Part shown: positions 54,577 to 62,848 of the stretch, one piece after another | How positions within the stretch are numbered: position 1 is the stretch's first letter | How the letters are laid out: each line of letters opens with the position of its first letter | NCBI RefSeq assembly: GCF_030269605.1 | Contig: NZ_BSTQ01000010.1 | Span: forward strand, 249,497-312,474 | Direction: 5' to 3' | From: Lentzea sp. NBRC 105346 | Lineage (GTDB): Bacteria; Actinomycetota; Actinomycetes; Mycobacteriales; Pseudonocardiaceae | Length of the DNA: 62,978 nt | Notes under the pieces: model-generated | Seen by the model: only the letters and a program-made list of their open reading frames with translations | The model's database searches: none | What the model was told of the DNA's origin: nothing | Translations under genes and position numbers: made by a program

Positions 54577-57230
54577 GGATCGAAACCGTTACCGCACAGG
54601 CCTTCGGTCCGCTGGCGGACCGGACGATGACGTTCTCGCCGGGTCTGACCGTCGTCGCCGGCGCCAACGAGTCGGCCAAGTCGTCCTGGCACGCGGCGAT
54701 CCGCGCGGCGCTGTGCGGCTCGCCCGCCGAGCGCTACCGGCCGTGGTCCGGCACGCCGTGGCGGGTGTCCGCGACCGTGGAGATGGCGGACGGCCGCCAC
54801 GTCGAGCTGGATCGCGCGCTGGACGCCGACGACTGCCCCGACGCGTCTACCTGGCTGGGCCTGGACCGCACGTCGTTCGCCGCGACGGCGTGTGTCGACC
54901 AGGCCCAGCTGCTCGGCGTGCTGGACGCGGCGGACGGCCTGCAGGAGCAGCTGCGCCGCGCGGCCGCCACCGCGGGCACCGACCGTTCGGCCACGGAGGC
55001 GTTGGCACGCCTGAAAGATCCGGCCGATGCGTTGCGCGCGGCGCGCAACCGATTACGCGAGGCCGAGACCGACCTCGCGCACGCACGCCGCGCCCACGCC
55101 GAGTACCTGGAGCTCGCCTCACGAACCGCGCTGGCCGCCCGCGAAGCCCAGGCGTTGGCCGCGCGCGAGGCCCGCAAGGCGTTGGAGGAGCACACGGCCG
55201 AGCTGATGGAGCACGCCTCCCGGCTGGCCCGCGCTCAGGAGCTTTACGATCGTTTCGGCGACACCCCACCGTCCGGCCTTGCCGCACAGGAGGAACTGGC
55301 GCGCCAGGTGAACGCGGCGCTCGCCGCGTGGCGCGCGGCCCCGACCCCGCGCCAGCTGACCGGTCCCGGTGTGGCGGAGATCGAGGCGGAGCTGGCCGCG
55401 TTGCCTCCCGATCCGGACGGCCCGCTGGAGGTCGAGGACGAGATCCGTTCCCTGGCAACGTCTTTCGAGGCGGCTGTGGCCGTTCTCGAAGCACATGAAC
55501 TGAAGCAGGCGGGCGTCGACGTGACGACGTCGGTCCCACCCGCCCAGCTGCGCGAACTGGCCGGCATGCTGGATCCGGCGTCGGGCGGGCGGCTCACCAC
55601 CGCCACCATCGCGGTCGACAGCGCGCGCCAGCAGCAGGACGAGGCCGCCGCCACAGCCGCGCGAGCCCAGGTCGAATCGGACGTCGCCACGGCCCGCCTG
55701 CACGAACTGGGCGAGCCGCGCGGCGCGGTGGCACGCCCACTACTGCTGTGCCTGGGCGCGGCAACCGCGGTGGTGGGCGGGCTGCTGCTGTTCGTAGGCC
55801 AGGGCGTACCCGGCGTCGGCGTACTCGTCGCGGCCGCGTTCGCCTTCCTGGCCGGCATGGTGATCCGCCGCGACATTCCCGAACACGACGCCGCCATGAA
55901 CTACGCCTCGCGCGCGCTCGCGAACGCCAACGAGGCCCGCACGGCGCTGTTCCATGCCGACCGCACCCTCGCCGAGGCGGAGGGCCAGAAAGCCGTGGCC
56001 GTCGAAGCCGCCCGAGTCCACGACGAGACCGCCACCCGTTGCACGTCGCTGGGCCTGCCCTCGGACCCCGACGTACTGCGCCTGCTGGCGGACCGCTCTG
56101 GCTGGGAAGCCGAGCGCTCCGCCTACGTCACCCGTGTCTCGGACTGCGCGGAGGCCGTGCGTTCGGCGTTGACCGCGCGCGGCAAGACCGAGCCTTCGAT
56201 GTCGGTCGCAGACCTGTTGGTGGACTACGAAACCGACTGCAAGGTGCGCGCCCGCCAGGCCACCATGGCCGCGCAACGGCCCGTGCTGACGCAGGCCCTG
56301 GCCGACCGCTCCGCGGCCGAGGCCGCCGTGGTCGAAGCCGCCGCGTTGCGCAAGTCCGCACTGTCGTTGTTGCGCTCGGCGGTCACGGCCATCTCCGGTT
56401 CCGCTTCGGGCGATCCGGTGGAGCTTCTGAAGGTCATCGCCGACTGGCAGCGCGGCTGGGAGAGCATGCTGCGCACCGCCGAGTCCGAACGCAACGACTG
56501 GGCCGAGCTCACCATGTTGTTGTCCGGCACCACTTTGGGCGCCCTGTCGGTCCGCCAGGCCGGGCGCCGGGAACGCCACGCCGTGCTGCTGGCCGAGGCC
56601 ATCCGGCTCGGCGAATGCCACGCCGAGGTCGATGCCGAGCTGGCCGCTTCGGCTCCCGCCCTGGCGGCCGCGCTGGCTTCCTGTTCGGTGCCCAGCGTGC
56701 CCGATGCGGAGGAAGCCGTTGCCGCCTGCGCTTCGGCGTTGGCGCGGCTCGAGGAGCACGCCGCTATCGTTGTGCTGACTACTTCGTTCCTTTCCGCCGC
56801 GGCGGAGAAGGTGTACAGCGATCTGGCTCCTGTGCTGGAGGAGTCGCTTCGGGTTTGGTTGCCCGTGGTGACTTCTGGGCGCTATGTCGATGCTCGGGTT
56901 TCCGGGTCTACTTTGGACGTTTCGGTGCTTTCTGCCGGTGGTTCGTGGCAGCCGGCGGTGTCGCTGTCGCTTGGGACGGCTGAGCAGGTCTACCTGTTGC
57001 TGCGCTTCGCTTTGGCGCAGCAGTTGACTTCGGAGGCCTGTCCGTTGTTGCTCGATGACGTGACTGTGCAGGCGGACGATGCGCGCACGTTGGCGATTCT
57101 CGACCTCTTGCTCGCTCTGTCGGAGGATCGGCAGATCGTGCTGTTCGCGCAGGAGACCGCGGTGCTGGAGTGGGCGCTCGAGCGACTGCCGGATTCGTCG
57201 GTGCACCAGCTGGAGCCGGTCACGACGTGA
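54573..57230 (+). CDS. YhaN/SbcC-like SMC ATPase with transmembrane hairpin
   Basis: 885 aa. The Walker A is GANESAKSS (30-38), with Ala where the loop Gly is usual; the Q-loop region is CVDQAQLL. Coiled coils flank a central pair of membrane helices (about 388-433, LLLCLGAATAVVGGLLLFVG then VLVAAAFAFLAG), as in YhaN. The signature SLSLGTAEQVYLLLRFALA and Walker B LLLDDVTVQAD (Asp828/829) close the protein. GGAGG precedes ATG 54573. It is paired with the YhaO-like gene. The last 450 nt use many T-ending codons, unlike the rest, hinting at a recombined 3' end. Confidence 0.85.
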   Translation: MRIETVTAQAFGPLADRTMTFSPGLTVVAGANESAKSSWHAAIRAALCGSPAERYRPWSGTPWRVSATVEMADGRHVELDRALDADDCPDASTWLGLDRTSFAATACVDQAQLLGVLDAADGLQEQLRRAAATAGTDRSATEALARLKDPADALRAARNRLREAETDLAHARRAHAEYLELASRTALAAREAQALAAREARKALEEHTAELMEHASRLARAQELYDRFGDTPPSGLAAQEELARQVNAALAAWRAAPTPRQLTGPGVAEIEAELAALPPDPDGPLEVEDEIRSLATSFEAAVAVLEAHELKQAGVDVTTSVPPAQLRELAGMLDPASGGRLTTATIAVDSARQQQDEAAATAARAQVESDVATARLHELGEPRGAVARPLLLCLGAATAVVGGLLLFVGQGVPGVGVLVAAAFAFLAGMVIRRDIPEHDAAMNYASRALANANEARTALFHADRTLAEAEGQKAVAVEAARVHDETATRCTSLGLPSDPDVLRLLADRSGWEAERSAYVTRVSDCAEAVRSALTARGKTEPSMSVADLLVDYETDCKVRARQATMAAQRPVLTQALADRSAAEAAVVEAAALRKSALSLLRSAVTAISGSASGDPVELLKVIADWQRGWESMLRTAESERNDWAELTMLLSGTTLGALSVRQAGRRERHAVLLAEAIRLGECHAEVDAELAASAPALAAALASCSVPSVPDAEEAVAACASALARLEEHAAIVVLTTSFLSAAAEKVYSDLAPVLEESLRVWLPVVTSGRYVDARVSGSTLDVSVLSAGGSWQPAVSLSLGTAEQVYLLLRFALAQQLTSEACPLLLDDVTVQADDARTLAILDLLLALSEDRQIVLFAQETAVLEWALERLPDSSVHQLEPVTT

Positions 57231-57359
57231 GGAATCGCTGGTCGGGTCGCACTTGGCCCTGAACCTGAGCACGGCGACCAGCCTTCTCACCCGCCAATGA
57301 GATCACGACCGAAGGCCGCCCGCCCGAAATTGTCAGACCCCGCCGCTACCGTGCGAGAC

Positions 57360-57995
57360 ATGACCAAACCCGCACTCCGCCTCCAGCCGACCATCCACGA
57401 CAAGCTCGCCGACCTGGGCCTGCGCCTCACCCACCTGGACCAGGCGATCTGGGCGGGCATCGACGCCCGAGCCGCCTCCCCGCCCCACGGCCCGACGAAC
57501 GGCCCAGGCCTGCTCGACTGGATCCACCGAGTCGGCAAGCTGCGCTCACTGCTGGTCGCCGAGGGCTGGAAGCGCCTGGACCAGTGGAACGCGGGCCTGG
57601 TGCGGCACCCGACCCTGCCCATCGTGCTGGGCACACTCCAGGGCAACCGCAACACCGGCGTGGCGGACGCACCCCTGCGCTCGGACTACGCCAAGGGGCC
57701 GGCGATCGCGGCCATGATGCGGGACAACGACCACGACCAGTTCAGCCTCTTCGAGACGATGGCCCACAAAGAGGGTCTGAAACTCTGGTTCCTGGTGACC
57801 TACCCGCTGCAGCTCGAAGACCGGCTGGTCGTGCTGCGCGAGGTGTCCCAACCCGAACCGACGCCGCAGGGCCAGGTCATCGAACGATGGGCGCACCGGA
57901 TCACGTTGCCACCGCTGGAGTTCCCGCACGTGCACGCCCGCAACGCCAACGGGCCGGACGACGTCGACTTCCCCATCGCGCTGAAGAACCGCTGA
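57360..57995 (+). CDS. Conserved hypothetical protein with duplicated 3' end
   Basis: 211 aa (MTKPALRLQPTIHDKLADLG at the start), cytoplasmic, with a HDQFSLFETMAHKEGLKLWF segment and a His-rich end (FPHVHARN). I do not recognise the family. Its last 40 codons recur just downstream at 58002-58124 as an out-of-use copy. It lies 129 nt after the SMC operon in the same direction, and a functional link is possible but unproven. Confidence 0.65.
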   Translation: MTKPALRLQPTIHDKLADLGLRLTHLDQAIWAGIDARAASPPHGPTNGPGLLDWIHRVGKLRSLLVAEGWKRLDQWNAGLVRHPTLPIVLGTLQGNRNTGVADAPLRSDYAKGPAIAAMMRDNDHDQFSLFETMAHKEGLKLWFLVTYPLQLEDRLVVLREVSQPEPTPQGQVIERWAHRITLPPLEFPHVHARNANGPDDVDFPIALKNR

Positions 57996-58124
57996 CACCC
58001 CGCAGCCAGATCATCGAACGCTGGGCACACCGAATCACAGTGCCACCGCTCGGGTTCCCCCACGTGCACGCTCGCAACATCGACGGACCGCAGGGTCCCC
58101 ATCGCGCTCAAGAACCGCTGACAC
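57870..58124 (+). repeat. Partial tandem duplication of a gene's 3' end
   Basis: The stretch 57870-57999 is repeated at 58000-58124 with point changes and a small deletion. Both copies encode (Q)xIERWAHRIT(L/V)PPL(E/G)FPHVHARN, and both end in AAGAACCGCTGACAC or a one-base variant of it. Copy 2 follows the stop codon of copy 1, so it is not translated as part of the gene and has begun to drift. Confidence 0.75.
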
Positions 58125-58187
58125 AGCAACAGGAGGTGACACCCCGGCTGGCGCAGCCGCCGCACGAACGACGACAATGACCCGATC

Positions 58188-59108
58188 ATGCTCACCCCGT
58201 CCCGACTCACGCTGGCCAGGCAACGCCGCGGCCTCACCACGGCAGACCTGAGCCGCAGGACGGGCCTCGCCCCGAGCACGATCACGGCCTACGAGCGGGG
58301 CACGCGCCAACCCACCCCACCCACAATCGAAAACCTGTCCGCGGCACTGGGTTTCCCGCAGGGCTTCCTCACGGCGCCGGAGCCTCCGGATCCGTCCGCG
58401 GTCCCGCGGGGCGCGGCAACGGCGGCGCAGCTGGCGATCGAGTTCAGCGCCTGGCTGGACGAACGCTTCACGCTGCCCGCCCCGGACGTGCCCACGCACG
58501 AGCACCCGGACCCGGAGACGGCGGCGGAGATGGTGCGCGCCAGGTGGAATCTCGGGGCCCACCCGGCACCGAACATGGTGCAGCTGCTGGAGTCCCGCGG
58601 TGCGCGTGTGTTCTCGACACCGGCGAACTGCGCGGGAGCGTTCTCGTTCTGGCACCGCGGAACGCCATTCGTGTTCCTGGACCCGGCCACGCCACCGCAC
58701 CGGGCGAGGTTCGACGCGGCGTGCGGGCTCGGGCACCTCGTCGGCCAGAGCGCACGGCCCTTCGCGGCCGCGTTTCTCATGCCGCGCAAGGGAATCACGG
58801 CGACGAGCGTGACCGCGCACGTGCGGGAACACGCCCGGCACTGGCACGTGGACCCGCTGGCGCTCACCTATCGCCTGCGGGACGCGGAGTTGCTCACGCA
58901 CGACCAGTACCGGGAGCTCTGCGCCAGACTCGCCACCGAGCCGGCCACCGGGCGGCGCGAGACGTCAAGCCTCCTGCCACGGGTGTTTCGCGCCCTGCGC
59001 GAGCAGCAGATCACGCCACATCACGTGGCGCGAGAGCTGCTGCTCGACGTCGAGGAGCTGAACGGTCTCGTCCGAGGACTGACACTCACGCCTGCGGCAC
59101 GCGGATGA
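58188..59108 (+). CDS. XRE-family regulator fused to a degenerate ImmA/IrrE peptidase domain
   Basis: 306 aa. Residues 3-60 are an XRE helix-turn-helix (LTLARQRRGLTTADLSRRTG, then PSTITAYERGTR). Residues 100-210 align with the ImmA/IrrE (COG2856) peptidase, but the HExxH helix reads ACGLGHLVGQ, with the first His and Glu lost, and the downstream Glu before FAAAFLMP is Pro. The zinc site is therefore gone, and the domain is probably a ligand or protein sensor. The 3' end overlaps the convergent LysM gene by 23 nt. Confidence 0.82.
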   Translation: MLTPSRLTLARQRRGLTTADLSRRTGLAPSTITAYERGTRQPTPPTIENLSAALGFPQGFLTAPEPPDPSAVPRGAATAAQLAIEFSAWLDERFTLPAPDVPTHEHPDPETAAEMVRARWNLGAHPAPNMVQLLESRGARVFSTPANCAGAFSFWHRGTPFVFLDPATPPHRARFDAACGLGHLVGQSARPFAAAFLMPRKGITATSVTAHVREHARHWHVDPLALTYRLRDAELLTHDQYRELCARLATEPATGRRETSSLLPRVFRALREQQITPHHVARELLLDVEELNGLVRGLTLTPAARG

Positions 59109-59577
59109 CCATGCCCGGCGTGATGAGGTTCGGGTTGGTGATCGTGCCGGGGTTCGCCGCGACGAGCCGGTAGTAAAGGTTGCCGTTGCCGTAGTACTTC
59201 TGCGCGATCCCCCACAAGGTTTCGCCGGCGACGACGACGTGCTCCAGGTAGTTGCGATAGCCGGGCACGATCAGCGGCCCGTACACGACCGGCACGATGA
59301 CCTTGTCGAGTTCAGCGCCGTCTTTGGGCGACGTCCAGAACACCTCGACGAAGATCCGGTTGAGCTGGAAGCTCGCCCCGGCCACGCTGACGTGCAGCTG
59401 GAACTGGCCGTGACCGCCGGCGCCGTCACCCGCGGTGAAACCGCCGGTCACCTCGTCGTGCCCCTCGGTCACGCGGTAGTTGAACGCCGCCTCGAACGCG
59501 CCTCCGGCTACGCCGGCGATGAGGATGTCGCTGCTCACCAGGTCGTTGGCACGCGGTTGCTGGACGTCGATCGACAT
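59086..59577 (-). CDS. LysM domain protein with Gmad2-like N-terminal domain
   Basis: 163 aa. The C-terminal 50 residues are a LysM repeat (VVAGETLWGIAQKYYGNGNL, ending TPGMVIRVPQA). The N-terminal 100 residues are a beta-sandwich resembling Gmad2 (VSSDILIAGVAGGAFEAAF). No signal peptide is seen, so export is unclear. ATG 59577 follows GGGAGG by 7 nt; the longer in-frame start overlaps the divergent gene's promoter. Confidence 0.85.
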   Translation of the reverse strand: MSIDVQQPRANDLVSSDILIAGVAGGAFEAAFNYRVTEGHDEVTGGFTAGDGAGGHGQFQLHVSVAGASFQLNRIFVEVFWTSPKDGAELDKVIVPVVYGPLIVPGYRNYLEHVVVAGETLWGIAQKYYGNGNLYYRLVAANPGTITNPNLITPGMVIRVPQA

Positions 59578-59729
59578 GGCACAGGCCTCCCGTCCTGTTG
59601 ACCCCAGGCACTCGGACCATCGCTCTGCGGCGCCGCTCCATTTCACTCGATCGGGTACAGATGGAAACGGCGCGCGCGTCGGACCCGACAGATCGCATGA
59701 CAGCCGTGTCGGAACCAGGGGGTTCAGCA

Positions 59730-60602
59730 ATGGCGACGCAGGAGCGCTCGGACACGTCACCCACCGCGGCACTGATCCTCGTGGTCGTCATCGCCACGAT
59801 CCTCACGTTCACGTTCGGCCGGACGGGTCTGCTCGCCGCGGTCGGCCTGTTCGTGCTCTCCGTCGTCGCGGCGCGGTTCATGCACCGCACGCCGGCGACG
59901 CCGGTGCCCGCGCGGCTGCGGCGGCTGTCGACCGCCGGGCGGCTCGCCGTGGTCGGCGAGCCGCGTTACCAGCAGACCATCAGGGACTTGGCGTGTGCGG
60001 GCAACGCCGAGCCGACGGCCGTGCTGGTTCCGGAACCTCGGAACCGGCACGACCGTCGGGCAGTGCGCGTCGACCTGCTGCGCAAGGACGGCTCCGCGAC
60101 GACCGTCGGCTACCTGATGAAGGACGACGCCCGGCGCTACCAGCCGAAACTGCTCGAGCTCGCGCAACGGGGCGAAGCCGGCTCGTGCCCCGCGCGGATC
60201 GTCGGCGGCCGCAGGCAGCACTACGGCGTGCACCTGCACGTCGGCGGCCCGGAGATCCTGCTGTTCGACCACGACGGCCTCGGCGACGCGCCGACCATGC
60301 CCGCGGACTACGCCGTCAACGTGATCAGCTCGGCCGACGACCAGGAGATCCTGCGCGACATCTCCGCCGGACGCGCGGTGCACGTGATCGCCGAGCTGCG
60401 CGACTGCCAGATCGGCACCGGGATTCACGAAGGCGCCCGCACGCTCGAGGTCGTCCTCGACGGCGAACGCGTCGGCGAACTGCCCTACGCCACCGGCCAG
60501 CGGTACGCGGCCGTCGTCCGCGACTGGCGCAAACGCACCGGCCGCGCGCTGTGCGAGGCGGTCGTGATCAGCCGCTCGATCAGGCTGTTGCTGCCCAAGT
60601 AG
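59730..60602 (+). CDS. Membrane-anchored HIRAN-like domain protein
   Basis: 290 aa. Two N-terminal membrane helices (AALILVVVIATILTFTFG and LLAAVGLFVLSVVAARF) are followed by a HIRAN-type module: VPEPRNRHDRRAVRVDLL with VGYLMKDDARRYQP. A second related region (TLEVVLDGERVGELPYATGQ) follows. HIRAN domains recognise DNA 3' ends in repair proteins; a membrane anchor is unusual and the ligand here is unknown. ATG 59730 has AGGGGG upstream. Confidence 0.78.
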   Translation: MATQERSDTSPTAALILVVVIATILTFTFGRTGLLAAVGLFVLSVVAARFMHRTPATPVPARLRRLSTAGRLAVVGEPRYQQTIRDLACAGNAEPTAVLVPEPRNRHDRRAVRVDLLRKDGSATTVGYLMKDDARRYQPKLLELAQRGEAGSCPARIVGGRRQHYGVHLHVGGPEILLFDHDGLGDAPTMPADYAVNVISSADDQEILRDISAGRAVHVIAELRDCQIGTGIHEGARTLEVVLDGERVGELPYATGQRYAAVVRDWRKRTGRALCEAVVISRSIRLLLPK

Positions 60603-60606
60603 CGGC

Positions 60607-61146
60607 TCACCACTTCCACGGCGGCGGCGCCTCACCACCTGCTGCCCGGTACCGCTCGGTGAACTCGTCCAGTGCCTCGGTGATCTCCCCGTATCGCACG
60701 ACATCACCGCTCTCGACGGTGCCGCAGTTCATCACGAACACCACAGACCGCTCTGAACCGTCCGGATACCCGAACTTCAAACCGGTACTGCGCGCGAAGC
60801 ATCCGGCGTCACGGGCCTCCGGGTGCGCCGCGACGAAGGCGTCGTGATCCGGCCGATAGACGCACAGAGTCCCCCGGACCGCCCCGTCTGGTACCAACAG
60901 CCCAGGTGCTCCCTGCCCCATCTTGGGAACCTCGTCGGCGTACGCCGGACACGTCGGCGACGGCCCCGCACCCGAGGTGAACGGCTCGACCGGCTCGCCT
61001 CGCGGCCAGGCGGGCACCACCGCGACCGGAATCACGATCAGCACCACGGCAGACCCCGCCATCGTCATCCGACGCCGGCGGTGCAGGCGTACGGCCCTCC
61101 GGCGCACCTCGTGCACGCGGTCTTCGGGCTCGGCCAGGTCAGGCAC
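60607..61146 (-). CDS. Single-TM protein next to a decayed sigma factor gene
   Basis: 179 aa. A cytoplasmic N-terminus (VPDLAEPEDRVHEVRRRAVR) leads to one membrane helix (MAGSAVVLIVIPVAVVPAWP) and a Pro/Cys-containing outer domain. This is the layout of proteins encoded after SigE-family ECF sigma factors in actinomycetes. The original start was probably the GTG at 61182, overlapping the sigma stop; in that frame VNENEVRRVL precedes a frameshift. Expression may now depend on the GTG at 61146. Confidence 0.6.
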   Translation of the reverse strand: MPDLAEPEDRVHEVRRRAVRLHRRRRMTMAGSAVVLIVIPVAVVPAWPRGEPVEPFTSGAGPSPTCPAYADEVPKMGQGAPGLLVPDGAVRGTLCVYRPDHDAFVAAHPEARDAGCFARSTGLKFGYPDGSERSVVFVMNCGTVESGDVVRYGEITEALDEFTERYRAAGGEAPPPWKW

Positions 61147-61180
61147 CGCCCGGTCAGCACCCTACGGACCTCGTTCTCGT

Positions 61181-61400
61181 TCACCGCTCGCCTCCTCGCC
61201 GGATCAGGTCACGGAGGTTGTCGTCGGTACGCAGCAGCGCCAGTGCCCGGCTGGTGTGCGTTTCACCGCGCCGACCAAGCAACCAAGTACCACCGCGGTG
61301 TCATCGACAGACCGGTCTTCGAAGAACCGCAACACCAGCACAGCACGCTGGCGCTTACTCAACCGCGCCAGACCTCCCTGCACTCATCGCCGATCGCACT
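61181..61400 (-). pseudogene. Remnant of a SigE-type ECF sigma factor (region 4)
   Basis: On the minus strand from 61371, LARLSKRQRAVLVLRFFEDR and SVDDTAVVLGCLVGAVKR are read. A one-base deletion then shifts the frame, and the end SRALALLRTDDNLRDLIRRG resumes in another frame up to the TGA at 61181-61183. This is sigma-70 region 4 of the SigE family. The region 2 part is missing; the stretch 61372-61559 holds no recognisable gene. So the sigma factor is dead. Confidence 0.72.
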
Positions 61401-61559
61401 CGGCGCCAGACCGTTCGGTCCCGCCCCATGCCGTCAGATCGCGTGCGAAGTCGGGCATCCCCGTCGCGGCCGCGTCCCGTGTAGCTGAGTCCGAAAAGGA
61501 CAGCGCGGTCGTGTCAACCGCGTTCCATGTTCGATCGTCCAATGTGATAGCTCTGGTCC

Positions 61560-61907
61560 ATGAGTCTGGAAGACCTGCGTGACGCGCTCCGTGACTTTGC
61601 CGCCGCCCGCGACTGGGACAGCTACCACACGCCGAAGAACCTCGTCATGGCGTTGTCCGGCGAGGTGGGCGAGCTGACCGACCTCTTCCAGTGGCTGACG
61701 CCCGAGGAGGCGGCAAACGCAATGCGGGACCCGGAACTTGCCTGGAACGTCCGCGACGAGCTCGCCGATGTGATGCACTACCTCGTGCGCCTCGCCGACA
61801 AGCTCGACGTCGACCTGATCGAGGCAGCTTTCGCGAAGATCGAACGAAACGAGAAGCGTTTTCCGACCGGCGACCTGCGGCCGGTCGACGAGGGGAGAGC
61901 TCGATGA
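61560..61907 (+). CDS. MazG-like nucleotide pyrophosphohydrolase
   Basis: 115 aa, all-helical. The metal-binding ExxE motifs are visible in LSGEVGELTDLFQWL and DELADVMHYLVRLADKL. This matches the small dCTPase/RS21-C6-like branch that removes pyrophosphate from non-canonical dNTPs. It appears to be a house-cleaning enzyme. It overlaps the next gene (ATGA), so it is probably coexpressed with it. Confidence 0.9.
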   Translation: MSLEDLRDALRDFAAARDWDSYHTPKNLVMALSGEVGELTDLFQWLTPEEAANAMRDPELAWNVRDELADVMHYLVRLADKLDVDLIEAAFAKIERNEKRFPTGDLRPVDEGRAR

Positions 61908-62491
61908 TGCCGGGCCCGCGGGCGATCCACGTCCACCAGAAGATCACCATGATGATCAACCGCTACGAGATCTTCATCGACAACGCCGGCGTGCCCGGCG
62001 ACCTGATCGCCTTCGTCGAGCAGAAGCGGTTCAAGTTCAAGGAACAGGTCACTATCTACACCGACTCGAGCAAGTCGCGCGTCCTCGCGGAGTTCAACGC
62101 ACGGCGCGTGCTCGACGTCGGCAGCGAGTACGACGTCACCGACGAGCAGCAGCGTCCGATCGGGTTGTTCCGAAAGGACTTCGGCAAGTCGCTGCTCCGA
62201 TCCACTTGGCACGTCGAGCAGCCGGGCTGGGGCGCGGCCACGGGCGCCGAACGGAGCCAAGGCATCGCGATCTTCCGCCGGGTATGGAACTTTCTGCCTT
62301 GGATCAGCGACTGGCCGTTCCCGATTCGGTACCACTTCGACTTCGTCACGCCGAACGGCACGCCGGCGTTCTCCGTCGACAAGAAGACGTGGGTGCGCGA
62401 CCACTACCTGGTGAGCATCCTGGACCCGGCCCTCGACGTCAGGCTGGTAATCGCGCAGGCCGTTGCCCTTGACGCGCTGCAGTCTCGTTAG
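61904..62491 (+). CDS. LURP-one-related (tubby-like) protein
   Basis: 195 aa. The repeated beta-strand pattern with YEIFIDNAG, FVEQKRFKFKEQVTIYTD and VDKKTWVRDHYLVSI fits the LURP-one-related family, which has a tubby/scramblase-like barrel. No catalytic role is known in bacteria. Its ATG lies in the stop of the MazG-like gene, with AGGGGAGAG upstream. Confidence 0.82.
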   Translation: MMPGPRAIHVHQKITMMINRYEIFIDNAGVPGDLIAFVEQKRFKFKEQVTIYTDSSKSRVLAEFNARRVLDVGSEYDVTDEQQRPIGLFRKDFGKSLLRSTWHVEQPGWGAATGAERSQGIAIFRRVWNFLPWISDWPFPIRYHFDFVTPNGTPAFSVDKKTWVRDHYLVSILDPALDVRLVIAQAVALDALQSR

Positions 62492-62655
62492 AGGTAGGTC
62501 AGGAGGATGAGGATCAGGCACACCAGCAGCAGGAACCCCAGCAACGCCGCCATGAGCTGCGGTGACGCGGGTGCCGGCTCGCGGGAGTGCCTGCCCCGCT
62601 TCCTCCGCCCTCGCCGCCACGGCACCGGCGCCTCCCCTGCCCACTGACCGTCCAT
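62488..62655 (-). CDS. Very small single-TM protein
   Basis: 55 aa from ATG 62655. It has a basic N-terminal half (PWRRGRRKRGRHSREP) and a C-terminal helix (LLGFLLLVCLILILLTYL), so a positive-inside tail anchor. Its end overlaps the convergent LURP-one gene by 4 nt. Function unknown. Confidence 0.6.
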   Translation of the reverse strand: MDGQWAGEAPVPWRRGRRKRGRHSREPAPASPQLMAALLGFLLLVCLILILLTYL

Positions 62656-62783
62656 GACGATCACCGTAGGGACGGGCAAGGCGAGCAGGGCTCATGTCAC
62701 CCGGTCGCTCACCGAGCAACGCCCGGTCGGCGGTAAGGCGATGCGCGTTCGTAACCTTTCGACACACTGAGCTACGAACATGA

Positions 62784-62840
62784 AAAAACCCGCGAGGGGC
62801 GCCGGGAGCCTTGTGGGCTCGACCTGCGCCGCCTCGCGGG
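62784..62840 (-). terminator. Terminator of the rRNA operon (after 5S)
   Basis: On the minus strand CCCGCGAGG and CCTCGCGGG form a strong stem, followed at once by six T residues (62783-62788 read as A on the plus strand). It lies 8 nt after the 3' end of 5S rRNA. This is a classic Rho-independent terminator, the clearest in the window. Confidence 0.9.
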
Positions 62841-62848
62841 CACAAATT

